Positions 33,896 through 47,255 of a stretch of DNA of 47,999 bases are shown here, in pieces. Below the pieces are notes generated by a model. That model was not told the DNA's origin. It searched no databases and saw only the letters and a program-made list of their open reading frames with translations. Source of the DNA: Pseudomonas sp. HMWF032 (GTDB taxonomy: Bacteria; Pseudomonadota; Gammaproteobacteria; Pseudomonadales; Pseudomonadaceae). Each line of letters opens with the position of its first letter. The first letter of the stretch is position 1. The stretch lies in assembly GCF_003060885.1 (NCBI RefSeq), contig NZ_QAIG01000005.1, forward strand, positions 511,012 to 559,010, read 5' to 3'. The translations under genes and the position numbers were made by a program.

Positions 33896-34005
33896 CCTGG
33901 GAGGGGCTTCAGCCGCGACGGAGTCAACTGTCGTTGGGCTTCGCTGCGCTCAACACCAACCTACGGGGATTCTTTATGTGTCGCCGCTTAAGCGACTCCC
34001 ACAGG
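33896..34005. repeat. Pair of inverted REP-type repeats flanking a second repeat
   Basis: Two copies of a REP-like sequence face each other: GGGAGGGGCTTCAGCCGCGAC (from about 33900) and TCGCCGCTTAAGCGACTCCCACAGG (to 34005). They form a REPIN-like doublet. Between them, at 33933-33968, is another known-style pseudomonad spacer module beginning GTTGGGCTTCGCTGCGCTCAAC. The region lies between convergent genes, a usual site for REPs, and may also act as a transcription stop. Confidence 0.7.
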
Positions 34006-34054
34006 TTGCGCTGCTGTTGAGTGGGGCAACGGCGAGTGCACGGCTCGCAGCGTC

Positions 34055-34654
34055 TCAGTACGCGCGGTAGACCTGCCCGGTTTGTGCGCCCTCAACACTT
34101 TTCGCATACGCCAGCGCTGCAATGGCCGCCGGTACCGGCTTAAAGCCTCTGAAATAAGGGCCGTAGCTTGAGAGTGACTCTTCGACCACCGTCGGGCTGA
34201 CGCTGTTGATCCGTAACCCGCGTGGCAGTTCGATCGCCGCGCCGCGCACAAAGCCATCAATCGCGGCGTTGACCATGCTGGCCGAGCTGCCGAAACGAAT
34301 CGGGTCGTCACTCAAAATGCCCGATGTCAGTGTAAAGGACGCGCCATCGTTGGCGTATTCGCGGCCTATCAACACCAGATTGACCTGCCCCATCAGCTTG
34401 TCCTGCAAGCCGATGGCATAGTGTTCGGCACTCATCTCGCTGAATGCCCCGAAGTGCAGCTTGCCGGTGGCGCTGACCAACGCGTCGAACGGGCCGGTTT
34501 GCTCAAACAAGCGACGGATCGAGTCGGGTTGGGTGATGTCCACCTGAAACTCGCCGCTGCTGTGGCCCACGCGGATGATCGTGTGGCGCGCCTGCAGTTC
34601 ATGGGCGATGGCCTTTCCAAGTGTGCCGCTGGCACCCAGCAATATAACGTTCAT
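34055..34654 (-). CDS. Short-chain dehydrogenase-like protein without YxxxK
   Basis: A 199-residue Rossmann-fold protein of the short-chain dehydrogenase/reductase family, shorter than the usual 240-260. The nucleotide-binding motif is VILLGASGTLGKAI (residues 3-16). DALVSATGKL (58-66) stands in for the NAG motif, and INSVSPTVVEE after the active-site helix is typical. Aligning the helix to classical members puts A125 and N129 where the catalytic tyrosine and lysine should be. It may thus be inactive, use other residues, or belong to an atypical subgroup. The ribosome site AGGAG has 6-base spacing. It reads away from tolC and needs its own promoter, since a terminator lies between. Confidence 0.8.
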   Translation of the reverse strand: MNVILLGASGTLGKAIAHELQARHTIIRVGHSSGEFQVDITQPDSIRRLFEQTGPFDALVSATGKLHFGAFSEMSAEHYAIGLQDKLMGQVNLVLIGREYANDGASFTLTSGILSDDPIRFGSSASMVNAAIDGFVRGAAIELPRGLRINSVSPTVVEESLSSYGPYFRGFKPVPAAIAALAYAKSVEGAQTGQVYRAY

Positions 34655-34840
34655 GTGCTGCTCCTGTTGCAGGAAGAGGGTTCAGTGTGTGCAGTCTAGA
34701 ACGAGCCGCCAGAGAGGCGCAGGCAAGCGTCCTGCCATGACTGTTTACCTCGGTTGTCGTTGGCAACGATTGAGACACGTGAATTGTGCAAATGTTTGCG
34801 GGCTTGCGTCACGACGTGCATTGAAGAACATGCGGCCAAT

Positions 34841-34874
34841 AAAAAGCCCTGCGGGCAGAACCCGCAGGGCTTTT
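34841..34874 (-). terminator. Intrinsic terminator after tolC
   Basis: A perfect 14-bp stem (AAAAGCCCTGCGGG / CCCGCAGGGCTTTT, 34842-34855 and 34861-34874) with a 5-base loop lies just past the tolC stop. Being flanked by A and T runs it can work in both directions, but only the minus-strand gene reads into it closely. Confidence 0.9.
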
Positions 34875-34887
34875 CGTGTCACTCAAC

Positions 34888-36330
34888 TCAGTACTGCGAG
34901 TTGCTGCGCAGTTGCGCTTCGGCGGCTTTGGCCAGGTCCGGCGGGAGGAAGTCTTCGTCCGGGTTGTAGTCGGATTTCAGGTACTGCTCCAGTGCAGCCA
35001 GGTCGTCCGGGCTGAGGGTACCGGCGGCTTGCTTCAAGCGCAGGTTGTTGAGGATGTAGTCGTAGCGCGCGTTGTTGTAGTTGCGCACCGAACTGTACAG
35101 CTGGCGCTGGGCATCCAGCACGTCAACGATGTTACGCGTACCGACCTGGTAGCCGATTTCGGTGGCTTCCAGCGCGCTCTGGTTGGAGATGATCGACTGT
35201 TTGCGTGCCTGTACGGTTTCCACGTCGGTGTTCACCGCGCGGTGCAGGTTGCGGGTGTTCTGCACCACCTGACGGCGCAGGCTTTCACGCTGTTGTTCGG
35301 TCTGGCTCAGGCGCTGGTAGGACTCGCGCACCTGTGAGCTGGTCAGGCCGCCGCTGTAAAGCGGGATATTCAGTTGCAGGCCAATCGAGCGTTGCTCAAC
35401 GTCGCCGCTGAAGCGGTTGATGGTAGCGGCATTGTTGCTGAAACCGAGGCTGTCGTTGTCACCCTTCTGGTAGCTGGCAACGGCATCCAGGGTCGGCGCA
35501 TGGCCGGACTTGCGCTGGCGCAGAGTTTCTTCGGCGGCGTCGACGGCGTAGTTGCTGGCCTGCAGGTTGAGGTTCTGTGCGGCAGCTGTATCGACCCAGG
35601 CTTTGGCATCATTGGGTGTAGGCGCCAGGATAGGCAGGCTGTGTACAAGACCTTCCAAGGCGCTGAAGTCACGGTTGGTCAGGGTGGTCAGGGCCTGGAA
35701 GGCATCGTCCACCTGACGCAGGGCGATGATGCGGTTGGCACGTGCGGTGTCGAAACCGGCCTGGGCTTCCAGCACATCGGTCTTATCCGACAGGCCGACA
35801 TCAAAACGCTCATTGGCTTGGTCCAGTTGGCGCTTGAAGGCGGCTTCTTCGGCCTTGGTCGAGGCCAGGTTGTCCTGGGCGCGCAGTACTGCGAAGTAGG
35901 CTTCAGCGCTCTGCAGTATCAGGTTCTGTTCGGTGGCCGACAGCTCCAGTACAGCTTGTTCGTTGCTGGCTTTGGCCGCCTGCAACTGGAACCAGCGATC
36001 CGCACGGAACAGCGGCTGGCTGAGGTTGGCCTGGTACACGGTACCACTGCGCGAGCTGGTATTGGCCGGCGAGTCGACCTGGGTACGAGTGTCGCTCAGG
36101 TTGGCGCCAGCAGACAGGTTGGGCAGCAGGCCGGCGCGGGCCTGGGGGACCACTTCGCTGCGCGCTTCATAATCGGCGCGGGCGGCGGCCAGGTCGGCAT
36201 TATTGGCGGCGGCTTCCTGGTAAACCGTGACCAGGTCAGTTTTGGTGGACAGCGGGGCTTGTTCAGCAGCCCAGGCCATTCCGTTGGACGCGGCGGCCAC
36301 AGCGAGAGCCAGAGAGAGTCTGCGCAACAT
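34888..36330 (-). CDS. tolC: TolC-family outer-membrane efflux/secretion channel
   Basis: A 480-residue precursor of the TolC family, trimeric channels that span the outer membrane and periplasm and pair with efflux pumps or type I secretion systems. A signal peptide is clear from the start chosen here: LRRLSLALAVAAASNGMAWA, cleaved near A21-AEQ. The start is ATG 36330 with AGGA 8 bases upstream; an ATG 33 bases earlier would add a run of residues before the signal peptide. Long amphipathic helical stretches rich in Q, A and E repeat twice, as in the family, and QVGTRNIVDVLDAQRQLYSSVRN-type text occurs near residue 400. It is divergent from thiC. It resembles PA4974, a TolC homologue; the partner pump is unknown. 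Confidence 0.9.
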   Translation of the reverse strand: MLRRLSLALAVAAASNGMAWAAEQAPLSTKTDLVTVYQEAAANNADLAAARADYEARSEVVPQARAGLLPNLSAGANLSDTRTQVDSPANTSSRSGTVYQANLSQPLFRADRWFQLQAAKASNEQAVLELSATEQNLILQSAEAYFAVLRAQDNLASTKAEEAAFKRQLDQANERFDVGLSDKTDVLEAQAGFDTARANRIIALRQVDDAFQALTTLTNRDFSALEGLVHSLPILAPTPNDAKAWVDTAAAQNLNLQASNYAVDAAEETLRQRKSGHAPTLDAVASYQKGDNDSLGFSNNAATINRFSGDVEQRSIGLQLNIPLYSGGLTSSQVRESYQRLSQTEQQRESLRRQVVQNTRNLHRAVNTDVETVQARKQSIISNQSALEATEIGYQVGTRNIVDVLDAQRQLYSSVRNYNNARYDYILNNLRLKQAAGTLSPDDLAALEQYLKSDYNPDEDFLPPDLAKAAEAQLRSNSQY

Positions 36331-36553
36331 GAGGGTGATCCTGATTTTGGCGGTAATCGGCAAGGCTAAGGGGCGCTGCCGAGGGGGTCAAGATTTGTCT
36401 GGAGCTGAATGAGTGTAGATTGCAACAATCCATGGCGTGTTCTATGTGTCGGGTTATTTGTGGCGGCTGCATTCGTCACTTTCCAACGCATGGGTCATGA
36501 GAAATTGACTCCCGAGTTGGTTTTATTGGCTGGGGTTGATTAGACTGGCCGCG

Positions 36554-38638
<2,085 letters not shown>

Positions 38639-38686
38639 AGGGGCTTTTGCTAGGCAGTTTTGCGTAGCAGTATGAGCGTAACCAGG

Positions 38687-38708
38687 ACGGGCCTTCGGGC
38701 CCGTTTCT
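38687..38708 (+). terminator. Intrinsic terminator after thiC
   Basis: A perfect 7-bp stem ACGGGCC/GGCCCGT with a TTCG tetraloop, followed by TTCT, lies 49 bases after the thiC stop. It separates thiC from the nudF-parE group. Confidence 0.8.
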
Positions 38709-38727
38709 GCTAATTACGGGGGGCGTT

Positions 38728-39327
38728 ATGCAACGAGAAGATGTCGAAGTGATCGCGCGTGAGGCCTGTTTTAGCGGGTTCTATAAGCTCGATCGGCTGC
38801 GTTTGCGCCATCGCCAGTTTGCCGGCGGTATGGGGCCTGCGCTTACCCGCGAGCTGTTCGTGCGCCACGATGCCGTGTGCGTACTGCCTTATGATCCGCA
38901 GCGCGATTGCGTGGTGCTGATTGAGCAGTTCCGTGTTGGGGCGTTGGACAAGAGCGCCAATCCCTGGCTGTTGGAGCTGGTGGCTGGGTTGATCGACAAA
39001 GACGAAAAGCCCGAAGAGGTCGCCCGCCGCGAAGCCATCGAGGAGGCCAATTTGCAGCTGACTTCGCTGTGGCCGATCACTCAGTACTACCCCTCACCCG
39101 GTGGTTCGGATGAGCGCGTACATCTGTTTATTGGCCGTTGTGACAGTGACGGTGCCGGTGGCGTATATGGACTGGCGGAGGAGGGTGAGGATATTCGCGT
39201 GCATGTCTTGCCACTGGAGGACGCTCTGGATGCACTGAAGTCCGGTCGTATCGACAATGCGGCGAGCATCATTGCCTTGCAATGGCTGGCGCTGAACCGC
39301 AGCGAAGTCCGCGGGCTGTGGTCATGA
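38728..39327 (+). CDS. nudF: ADP-ribose pyrophosphatase (Nudix)
   Basis: A 199-residue Nudix hydrolase that splits ADP-ribose into AMP and ribose 5-phosphate. The Nudix box runs GLIDKDEKPEEVARREAIEE (about residues 91-110): G-x5-E-x7-REaxEE, with all catalytic glutamates. The glycine after EEx is replaced by asparagine. SPGGSDERVHLF after the box is the ADP-ribose subfamily mark. An N-terminal dimerisation region precedes it. The following gene overlaps the stop (ATGA), and the order nudF-yqiB-cpdA-yqiA-parE equals that of E. coli, which strengthens the name. The promoter should lie within the short gap after the thiC terminator. Confidence 0.93.
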   Translation: MQREDVEVIAREACFSGFYKLDRLRLRHRQFAGGMGPALTRELFVRHDAVCVLPYDPQRDCVVLIEQFRVGALDKSANPWLLELVAGLIDKDEKPEEVARREAIEEANLQLTSLWPITQYYPSPGGSDERVHLFIGRCDSDGAGGVYGLAEEGEDIRVHVLPLEDALDALKSGRIDNAASIIALQWLALNRSEVRGLWS

Positions 39328-39782
39328 ATCTGCTGCGCGAGCGCTATCGGGTCGATCTGGTCGAGCTGCAGGCGGCTTGCGAAGCTAACTACGCGCGTCT
39401 GATGCAGCTCCTGCCAGCCATGCGCGACGGGGCTGATGCACCGCAGCAGCTGCGGCGCGTGGCGCTGAGTCAGGGGGAGCAACAGTTAGGTGTGCTGGCC
39501 TTGCAGGTGTTGGAAAGCTGCCCATACACCTCGACCCTCTCTGTGCGCCAGGAGCATAGCCTGCCCTGGTTGCCCGTGCCGCAGCTGGAAGTGCGCGTGT
39601 ACCACGATGCGCGGATGGCGGAAGTGGTTGGTGCGCAGCGCGCTCGGCGTTTTCGCGGGATCTATCCCTACCCCAACGAAGCCATGCACCAGCCCGATGA
39701 GAAGACTCAACTCAATCTGTTTCTTGGCGAGTGGTTGAGTCACTGCCTGGCGTGTGGGCATGAGCTGGAGCCGGTTCGCTAG
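39324..39782 (+). CDS. yqiB: DUF1249 protein, YqiB-like
   Basis: A 152-residue cytoplasmic protein of unknown function that resembles E. coli YqiB across its length. It has YRVDLVELQAACEANYARLMQLLP at the start, EVRVYHDARMAEVVGAQ in the middle, and YPNEAMHQPDEKTQLNLFLGEW towards the end. It begins at ATG 39324, overlapping the nudF stop; a longer upstream reading lies inside nudF. The fixed place between nudF and cpdA in distant gamma-proteobacteria suggests a linked role, but none is known to me. Confidence 0.88.
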   Translation: MNLLRERYRVDLVELQAACEANYARLMQLLPAMRDGADAPQQLRRVALSQGEQQLGVLALQVLESCPYTSTLSVRQEHSLPWLPVPQLEVRVYHDARMAEVVGAQRARRFRGIYPYPNEAMHQPDEKTQLNLFLGEWLSHCLACGHELEPVR

Positions 39783-39953
39783 ATGTATCGGGCGGCTGTC
39801 GGCGACTAGCCTGCGGTGCACTGATCTCTCGTGCCTGCGTTAAAGCATGCGCCAGATTTACAACAGGCGTTCTGTGATCTATTCCCCTTTCACGGGTTTA
39901 CCGCCCGTAGGGCTAACCACCATAATTCATGCATTCCGTTCAAGGAGAAGGTC

Positions 39954-40775
39954 TTGCCGGGCGTGCCGACTAGAACCACAGCTGTTGATCGCTCGGTACT
40001 GCTGGTGCAGTTATCCGATAGCCATCTGTTTGCCGATGCGGCAGGCAAGCTGTTGGGTATGGATACCCAGGACAGTCTGCAGCGGGTGATCGAGCGAGTG
40101 CTGCAGGAACAGCCGCAGATCGACTTGGTCCTGGCCAGTGGCGACCTCTCGCAGGACGGCAGCACGGCGTCCTACCAGCGCTTCCGTGAGCTTACCTCGG
40201 TTATTCCGGCCCCCGCGCGCTGGTTTCCTGGCAATCATGATGAAGTGCCAGCCATGCAGGCTGCCTGCGTTGGCCGTGACCTGCTGGAGCCGGTGGTTGA
40301 TCTGGGCAACTGGCGCGTGATCATGCTCGATTCATCGATCCCCGGTGCCGTGCCCGGCTATCTCAGTGAGCAGCAACTGGCCTTGCTGGAGCGCGCACTG
40401 AGCGAGGCGCCAGAGCGCCATCACCTGATCTGCCTGCATCACCACCCGGTGTCCATCGGTTGCAAGTGGATGGAGCCCATCGGCCTGCGCAACCCGGATG
40501 CCCTGTTTGCCGTGCTGGAGCGTTTCAGCCAGGCGCGCGCGGTGCTCTGGGGGCATATTCATCAGGAGCTTGACCTGCAGCGTGGTGCCATACGCTTGCT
40601 GGCTTCGCCATCCACCTGCGTGCAGTTCGCGCCGGGCAGCGAGGAGTTTCAGGTGGATACCACGGCACCTGGCTATCGCTGGTTACGCCTGTTCGATGAC
40701 GGTCGTCTGGAAACCGGGGTCTCGCGGGTTACCGGGATCAAGTTCGAAATCGATTACACCATCAAGGGCTACTAA
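39954..40775 (+). CDS. cpdA: 3',5'-cyclic AMP phosphodiesterase
   Basis: A class III cAMP phosphodiesterase of 273 residues that lowers cAMP and so tunes Crp/Vfr signalling. The binuclear metal site is read from LVQLSDSHLFAD, LASGDLSQDGS, WFPGNHDE, LHHHPVSIG and LWGHIHQE, in the usual D-x-H, GD, GNHD/E, H, GHxH order. I chose a TTG start at 39954, since AAGGAG ends 6 bases before it and the length then equals that of P. aeruginosa CpdA. The longer reading from 39831 adds 41 residues with no similarity to the family. In P. aeruginosa cpdA is induced by Vfr; I did not identify a clear Vfr site in the 171-base gap upstream. Confidence 0.92.
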   Translation: MPGVPTRTTAVDRSVLLVQLSDSHLFADAAGKLLGMDTQDSLQRVIERVLQEQPQIDLVLASGDLSQDGSTASYQRFRELTSVIPAPARWFPGNHDEVPAMQAACVGRDLLEPVVDLGNWRVIMLDSSIPGAVPGYLSEQQLALLERALSEAPERHHLICLHHHPVSIGCKWMEPIGLRNPDALFAVLERFSQARAVLWGHIHQELDLQRGAIRLLASPSTCVQFAPGSEEFQVDTTAPGYRWLRLFDDGRLETGVSRVTGIKFEIDYTIKGY

Positions 40776-40816
40776 GCCCTTTGCAGCTGCTCGGCTAACC
40801 GGTTAGCCTCGCGCCC

Positions 40817-41428
40817 ATGACCACATCCATTCTCTATATACACGGACTCAACAGCTCGCCTGCATCGCTCAAAGCCAGCCTTTTGCAGCGTGCCATGAGC
40901 CAGTTGGGGCTGGCCGCGCATCTGCGGGTGCCGGCTCTGCATCACCACCCACGACAAGCCATTGGCCAGCTCGAAGCCCTGATTGCCGAACTGGGACGGC
41001 CTGTGCTGGTTGGCAGCTCGCTGGGCGGCTACTATGCCACCCATCTGGCCGAGCGCCATGGATTACCGGCGTTGCTTATCAATCCTGCCGTGCGCCCGCA
41101 TCTGCGTTTCGATGGCTATCTGGGTGCGCAGACGAACCATTACAGCGCTGAAACCTGGGAGCTGACTCACGATCACGTCGCCGCTCTGGCTGAGCTGGAG
41201 GTTGCCGTCCTGCAGGACCCCGCGCGCTACCAGGTGTGGCTGCAGACCGCTGACGAAACCCTCGATTACCGGGATGCCGAATGTTACTACCGGCAGGCGG
41301 CTCTGCGTATTCAGGCGGGCGGCAACCATGGTTTTCAGGGCTTTGCCGAACGCTTGCCGATGCTCTTTGCTTTCGCCGGTATTCCACGCCATCTGTGGCA
41401 GGATATCGACTTTTCCGCTCTCAATTGA
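40817..41428 (+). CDS. yqiA: YqiA-type alpha/beta-hydrolase esterase
   Basis: A 203-residue small esterase. The oxyanion strand is ILYIHGLNSSPAS. The nucleophile is the serine of VGSSLGGYYATHLAERHG (about residues 65-82). The catalytic aspartate is probably in QTADETLDYR and the histidine in GGNHGFQGF near the end. It matches E. coli YqiA, which hydrolyses palmitoyl-CoA and short esters in vitro. The gene follows cpdA after 41 bases and precedes parE by 15 bases, as in E. coli. The cell role is unknown. Confidence 0.9.
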   Translation: MTTSILYIHGLNSSPASLKASLLQRAMSQLGLAAHLRVPALHHHPRQAIGQLEALIAELGRPVLVGSSLGGYYATHLAERHGLPALLINPAVRPHLRFDGYLGAQTNHYSAETWELTHDHVAALAELEVAVLQDPARYQVWLQTADETLDYRDAECYYRQAALRIQAGGNHGFQGFAERLPMLFAFAGIPRHLWQDIDFSALN

Positions 41429-43341
<1,913 letters not shown>

Positions 43342-43342
<1 letters not shown>

Positions 43343-44325
43343 TGCAGCGCCTGCTGGCTGCATGCCTGCTGCTGTGTGCGCCATTGCTGAGTGCTGCTGC
43401 GGCGTTGGAAGAGCTGCAGCTGCTCAACGAGCGGCCGGTGCAGGGCGTCAGTGGCGGAAACCTCTCGGGGCTGGCCTGGTGCGACGGCGTCCTGTGGGCG
43501 GTGTCCGACCGTGATGACCGGCAGATATACCGTCTCGCGGAGCACGCTACGCAGTGGCAAGCCACCGCTGACCCCTTTGTCGCACCGCCACCTCCGGAGT
43601 CCCAGTTGCCTTGGGGGTTGCGCATGCGTAGCTGGCTGGCCGCTCGGGTGCGCGGTGGCGAGCTGGATTTCGAAGGCCTGAGTTGCGACGCTGCGGGCAA
43701 TCGCTACCTGGTCAGTGAAACCCATGCTGCCGTTTTGCAATTACCGGTGGTGGGTGAGCCGAACTGGCTCAAGCTGCCCCAGGGGCTGGTGCGCCAGGCG
43801 CGGGCCAGCGGCATGTTGCTGCATCACAATTCGCTGTTTGAAGGGCTTGCCGTTGATCCGCCAGGTGAGCGCCTGTACCTGGCTGCTGAGCGCATGCGCC
43901 GCGGCCTTTTGGTGGTGCACAAGCAGCGGGCTATCTGGCGCTGCACCGGCGGTTGTGTGTTGTTCAACGAGACCGGCAGTGAGGCGGGGCCTGAGCAGCT
44001 GGGTGGCAAGGAACAGCCGCGGGATTTTTCCGGGCTGGCCTTCCATAACGAAAAACTCTTCACCCTTGAGCGTCAGGCGCACCGTATCTGTCGGCGTAGC
44101 CTGAGCAATGGCCAGGCTGAGAAGTGCTGGTCGTTTGCCGCCGAGGCGCTGACTCCAGAGCGGCGCTATTCGCCGTCCTATGGTTTGGCCGAAGCGCTGT
44201 GGGTGGATCAGGACAGTGCCTGGATAGGTGTCGACAACGGCCGCTTCAGCCGTGCCGACGGTGAGTCGCGGCCGATCATCTGGCGGTTTGCCGCGCCGAA
44301 AGGCGGCTGGGGCAGCAAGCCGTGA
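43342..44325 (+). CDS. Secreted esterase-like phytase-domain protein
   Basis: A 327-residue protein with a signal peptide (residues 1-19, LLAACLLLCAPLLSAAAA) and a beta-propeller-like domain of the phytase-like/esterase-like group. Visible repeats of the type GLAWCDGVLWAVSDRDDRQIYRL, FEGLSCDAAGNRYLVSE, FEGLAVDPPGERLYLAAE and GLAFHNEKLFTLER mark successive blades. It is the PA4966-like gene by place. It overlaps parE and the next gene, so it lies in the parE-parC transcript, though it is predicted to be exported to the periplasm. Cysteines (C162-C166 region, WRCTGGC) could form a disulphide. Substrate unknown. Confidence 0.8.
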
Positions 44326-44846
44326 GTGAACGGCCTGCGGGCAAGCGCGCCGGCCGAGTGATGCTAGTGCTGGCCTGGGGGGCTGCCTTGCTGTTGGCCA
44401 CCCAGTTCTTTGCCGACTGGGAAGAGGCTCGCCGCAACCCGAACCGTACCCCTGAGTCGCTGCATGGCAATGGTTATGTCGAAGTGAACCTGGCCAGCGG
44501 CCGGCAGGGGCATTACATGGCTGGCGGCAAGATCAACGGTGAGGCCGTGACCTTTCTCCTCGACACCGGTGCCTCTCAGGTAGCGGTGCCCACTGCAGTG
44601 GCGAAGCGTCTAGGTCTGCAAGCCGGAGCGGCGATCACCATCAGCACCGCCAATGGCCGTGCTACGGCGCACCGTACCCGTCTGGCCCGGCTGGAACTGG
44701 GCGATATCGTGCTGACTGACGTAGAGGCTTTGATTGCCCCCGGCATGGGCGGCGATGACGTATTACTGGGCATGAGTGCCCTTAAACAACTCGAATTTAC
44801 CCAGCGCGGCGGCACCTTGATGCTGCGCCAATCCACTTTGCAATGA
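44322..44846 (+). CDS. Membrane-anchored retropepsin-like aspartic protease
   Basis: A 174-residue protein of the bacterial retropepsin-like (clan AA, TIGR02281-type) family. A single hydrophobic anchor covers residues 13-31 ([19 protein letters not shown]). The active-site motif is [12 protein letters not shown] (D81). A later hydrophobic-G block, [21 protein letters not shown], completes the fold. The orientation would place the protease domain in the periplasm. It starts with GTG overlapping the stop of the upstream gene (GTGA) and ends 7 bases before parC. One aspartate per chain means it must dimerise to act. Its target is unknown. Confidence 0.85.
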   Translation: MSERPAGKRAGRVMLVLAWGAALLLATQFFADWEEARRNPNRTPESLHGNGYVEVNLASGRQGHYMAGGKINGEAVTFLLDTGASQVAVPTAVAKRLGLQAGAAITISTANGRATAHRTRLARLELGDIVLTDVEALIAPGMGGDDVLLGMSALKQLEFTQRGGTLMLRQSTLQ

Positions 44847-44853
44847 GGCACGC

Positions 44854-47112
44854 ATGAGCGAACCCCTCGATTTGAGCCTGGACGGCGTTGAACGCCGTTC
44901 TCTTGCCGACTTTACCGAGCAGGCTTACCTCAATTACTCCATGTACGTGATCATGGACCGCGCCCTGCCACATATTGGTGATGGCCTCAAACCCGTGCAG
45001 CGACGCATCATTTACGCGATGAGCGAGCTGGGTCTGGATGCCGACTCCAAGCACAAGAAATCGGCGCGTACTGTCGGTGATGTGCTCGGCAAGTTCCACC
45101 CGCATGGCGACAGCGCTTGCTACGAGGCCATGGTGCTGATGGCGCAGCCGTTCAGCTACCGCTACACCCTGGTCGATGGCCAGGGCAACTGGGGCGCGCC
45201 GGATGATCCGAAATCCTTTGCTGCGATGCGCTACACCGAGGCGCGGTTGTCGCGTTACTCGGAGGTGCTGCTCACCGAATTGGGCCAGGGCACCGTGGAC
45301 TGGGTGCCGAACTTCGACGGCACCCTGAATGAACCGGCGACGCTGCCGGCGCGCCTGCCCAACCTGCTGCTCAACGGCACCACTGGCATCGCCGTGGGCA
45401 TGGCCACTGATGTGCCGCCGCATAACCTGCGCGAAGTGGCGGCGGCGTGTGTGCGCTTGCTGGATCAACCCGATGCCACGGTCGAGCAGCTCTGCGAGCA
45501 CGTGCTTGGTCCGGATTTCCCCACCGAGGCTGAAGTCATCACCCCGCGCAGCGACCTGCTGAAAATTTACGAAACCGGTCGTGGCTCGGTGCGCATGCGC
45601 GCCGTGTACCGCATCGAGGACGGTGACATCGTGGTCACCGCGCTGCCGCATCAGGTGTCCGGGGCCAAGGTGCTGGAGCAGATTGCCGCGCAGATGCAGG
45701 CCAAGAAACTGCCGATGGTCGCCGACCTGCGCGATGAGTCGGACCACGAGCACCCGTGCCGTATCGTCATCATCCCGCGCTCCAACCGCGTGGATGCCGA
45801 TGAGCTGATGACCCACCTGTTTGCCACCACCGAGCTGGAGTCCAGCTACCGGGTCAACACCAACGTGATTGGTCTGGATGGCAAGCCGCAGGTGAAGAAC
45901 CTGCGCCAGCTGCTGCGCGAATGGCTGGAGTATCGCGTCAACACCGTACGCCGACGCCTGCAGTTCCGCCTGGACAAGGTGGAGAAACGCTTGCACCTGT
46001 TGGAAGGTTTGTTGGTGGCCTTCCTCAATCTGGATGAAGTGATTCATATCATCCGCACCGAAGATCAGCCCAAGCCTGTGCTGATGGCGCGGTTTGGCCT
46101 GACCGATGTGCAGGCCGACTATATTCTCGATACCCGCCTGCGCCAGCTGGCGCGTCTGGAAGAGATGAAAATCCGTGGCGAGCAGGACGAGCTGGCCAAG
46201 GAGCGCGCCAAGCTGCTGGCCCTGCTTGGCAGTGAAACCAAGCTGAAAAAGCTGGTGCGTGACGAAATCATCAAGGACGCTGAAACCTATGGCGATGACC
46301 GTCGTTCGCCGATCGTTGCCCGCGCTGAAGCCCGTGCGCTCTCCGAAACCGAACTGTTGCCGACTGAGCCTGTCACCGTGGTGGTGTCCGAGAAAGGCTG
46401 GGTGCGCTGTGCCAAGGGCCATGACATTGATGCCACCGGCTTGTCGTATAAAGCGGGTGACGGCTTCAAAGTCGCTGCTCCTGGCCGGTCGAACCAATAC
46501 GCCGTGTTTATCGACTCCACAGGGCGCAGTTACTCACTGGCGGCGCATACCTTGCCGTCCGCTCGTGGCCAGGGTGAGCCGCTGACGGGCCGCCTGACGC
46601 CACCGCCGGGGGCGACCTTCGAATGTGTGCTGTTGCCGGATGACAGCGCGCTTTACGTGATCGCTTCTGACGCCGGCTACGGTTTTGTGGTCAAGGGCGA
46701 AGACCTGCAGGCCAAGAACAAGGCCGGCAAGGCCTTGCTCAGCCTGCCGGCCGGCGCCCAAGTGGTGCCGCCGAAACCGCTGGGTAATCGTGAAGAGGAC
46801 TGGTTGGCGGCGGTTACCACCGAAGGTCGTCTGCTGTTGTTCCCGGTGCGCGACCTGCCGCAACTGGGCAAGGGTAAAGGCAACAAGATCATCGGCATTC
46901 CCGGTGAGCGCGTGGCCAGCCGCGAGGAGTACCTCACCGACCTGGCCGTGCTGCCCAGCGGTGCCACGTTGGTGTTGCAAGCCGGCAAGCGCACCTTATC
47001 GCTCAAGGCTGACGACCTCGAGCATTACAAGGGTGAGCGCGGTCGACGTGGCAACAAGCTGCCGCGTGGTTTCCAGCGCGTCGACAGCCTGCTGGTCGAG
47101 GTTCAGGGCTAG
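44854..47112 (+). CDS. parC: DNA topoisomerase IV subunit A
   Basis: A 752-residue DNA-cleaving subunit of topoisomerase IV. The active-site tyrosine is Y127 in [14 protein letters not shown]. The quinolone-resistance region [16 protein letters not shown] has S87 and E91, the susceptible residues. The N-terminal winged helix ([17 protein letters not shown]), the coiled-coil hinge around residues 370-460, and a C-terminal propeller with degenerate blades ([14 protein letters not shown]) are all present. The length matches P. aeruginosa ParC. It closes a four-gene coupled cluster with parE. A short stem TAGCGG/CCGCTA overlaps the stop, with no T-run. Confidence 0.97.
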   Translation: MSEPLDLSLDGVERRSLADFTEQAYLNYSMYVIMDRALPHIGDGLKPVQRRIIYAMSELGLDADSKHKKSARTVGDVLGKFHPHGDSACYEAMVLMAQPFSYRYTLVDGQGNWGAPDDPKSFAAMRYTEARLSRYSEVLLTELGQGTVDWVPNFDGTLNEPATLPARLPNLLLNGTTGIAVGMATDVPPHNLREVAAACVRLLDQPDATVEQLCEHVLGPDFPTEAEVITPRSDLLKIYETGRGSVRMRAVYRIEDGDIVVTALPHQVSGAKVLEQIAAQMQAKKLPMVADLRDESDHEHPCRIVIIPRSNRVDADELMTHLFATTELESSYRVNTNVIGLDGKPQVKNLRQLLREWLEYRVNTVRRRLQFRLDKVEKRLHLLEGLLVAFLNLDEVIHIIRTEDQPKPVLMARFGLTDVQADYILDTRLRQLARLEEMKIRGEQDELAKERAKLLALLGSETKLKKLVRDEIIKDAETYGDDRRSPIVARAEARALSETELLPTEPVTVVVSEKGWVRCAKGHDIDATGLSYKAGDGFKVAAPGRSNQYAVFIDSTGRSYSLAAHTLPSARGQGEPLTGRLTPPPGATFECVLLPDDSALYVIASDAGYGFVVKGEDLQAKNKAGKALLSLPAGAQVVPPKPLGNREEDWLAAVTTEGRLLLFPVRDLPQLGKGKGNKIIGIPGERVASREEYLTDLAVLPSGATLVLQAGKRTLSLKADDLEHYKGERGRRGNKLPRGFQRVDSLLVEVQG

Positions 47113-47255
47113 CGGATGCATGCCGCTACAGTGCCGCGCTGGAGTCGCGAGCGGCTTTCAAGGATGATACGCAGCCGCAAGGCGGATCGTGGTAAGCGAC
47201 CCGCCGGCACTTAATAGGTATGCACGCCGGTGGTCTTGCCGGCTGGATGAGTGAG

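Noticed and set aside
36505..36510. TTGACT as a -35 box for thiC
   Set aside because: No acceptable -10 hexamer lies 16-18 bases downstream, so a promoter could not be supported.
45097..45127. Possible quinolone-resistance change in parC
   Set aside because: The key positions read S87 and E91, the wild-type residues.
44797..46497. A 566-codon open frame on the minus strand
   Set aside because: It lies antisense to parC; the translation is histidine- and glutamine-rich and without domain signs.
47110..47128. Terminator after parC
   Set aside because: The TAGCGG/CCGCTA stem is short, overlaps the stop codon and has no T-run.
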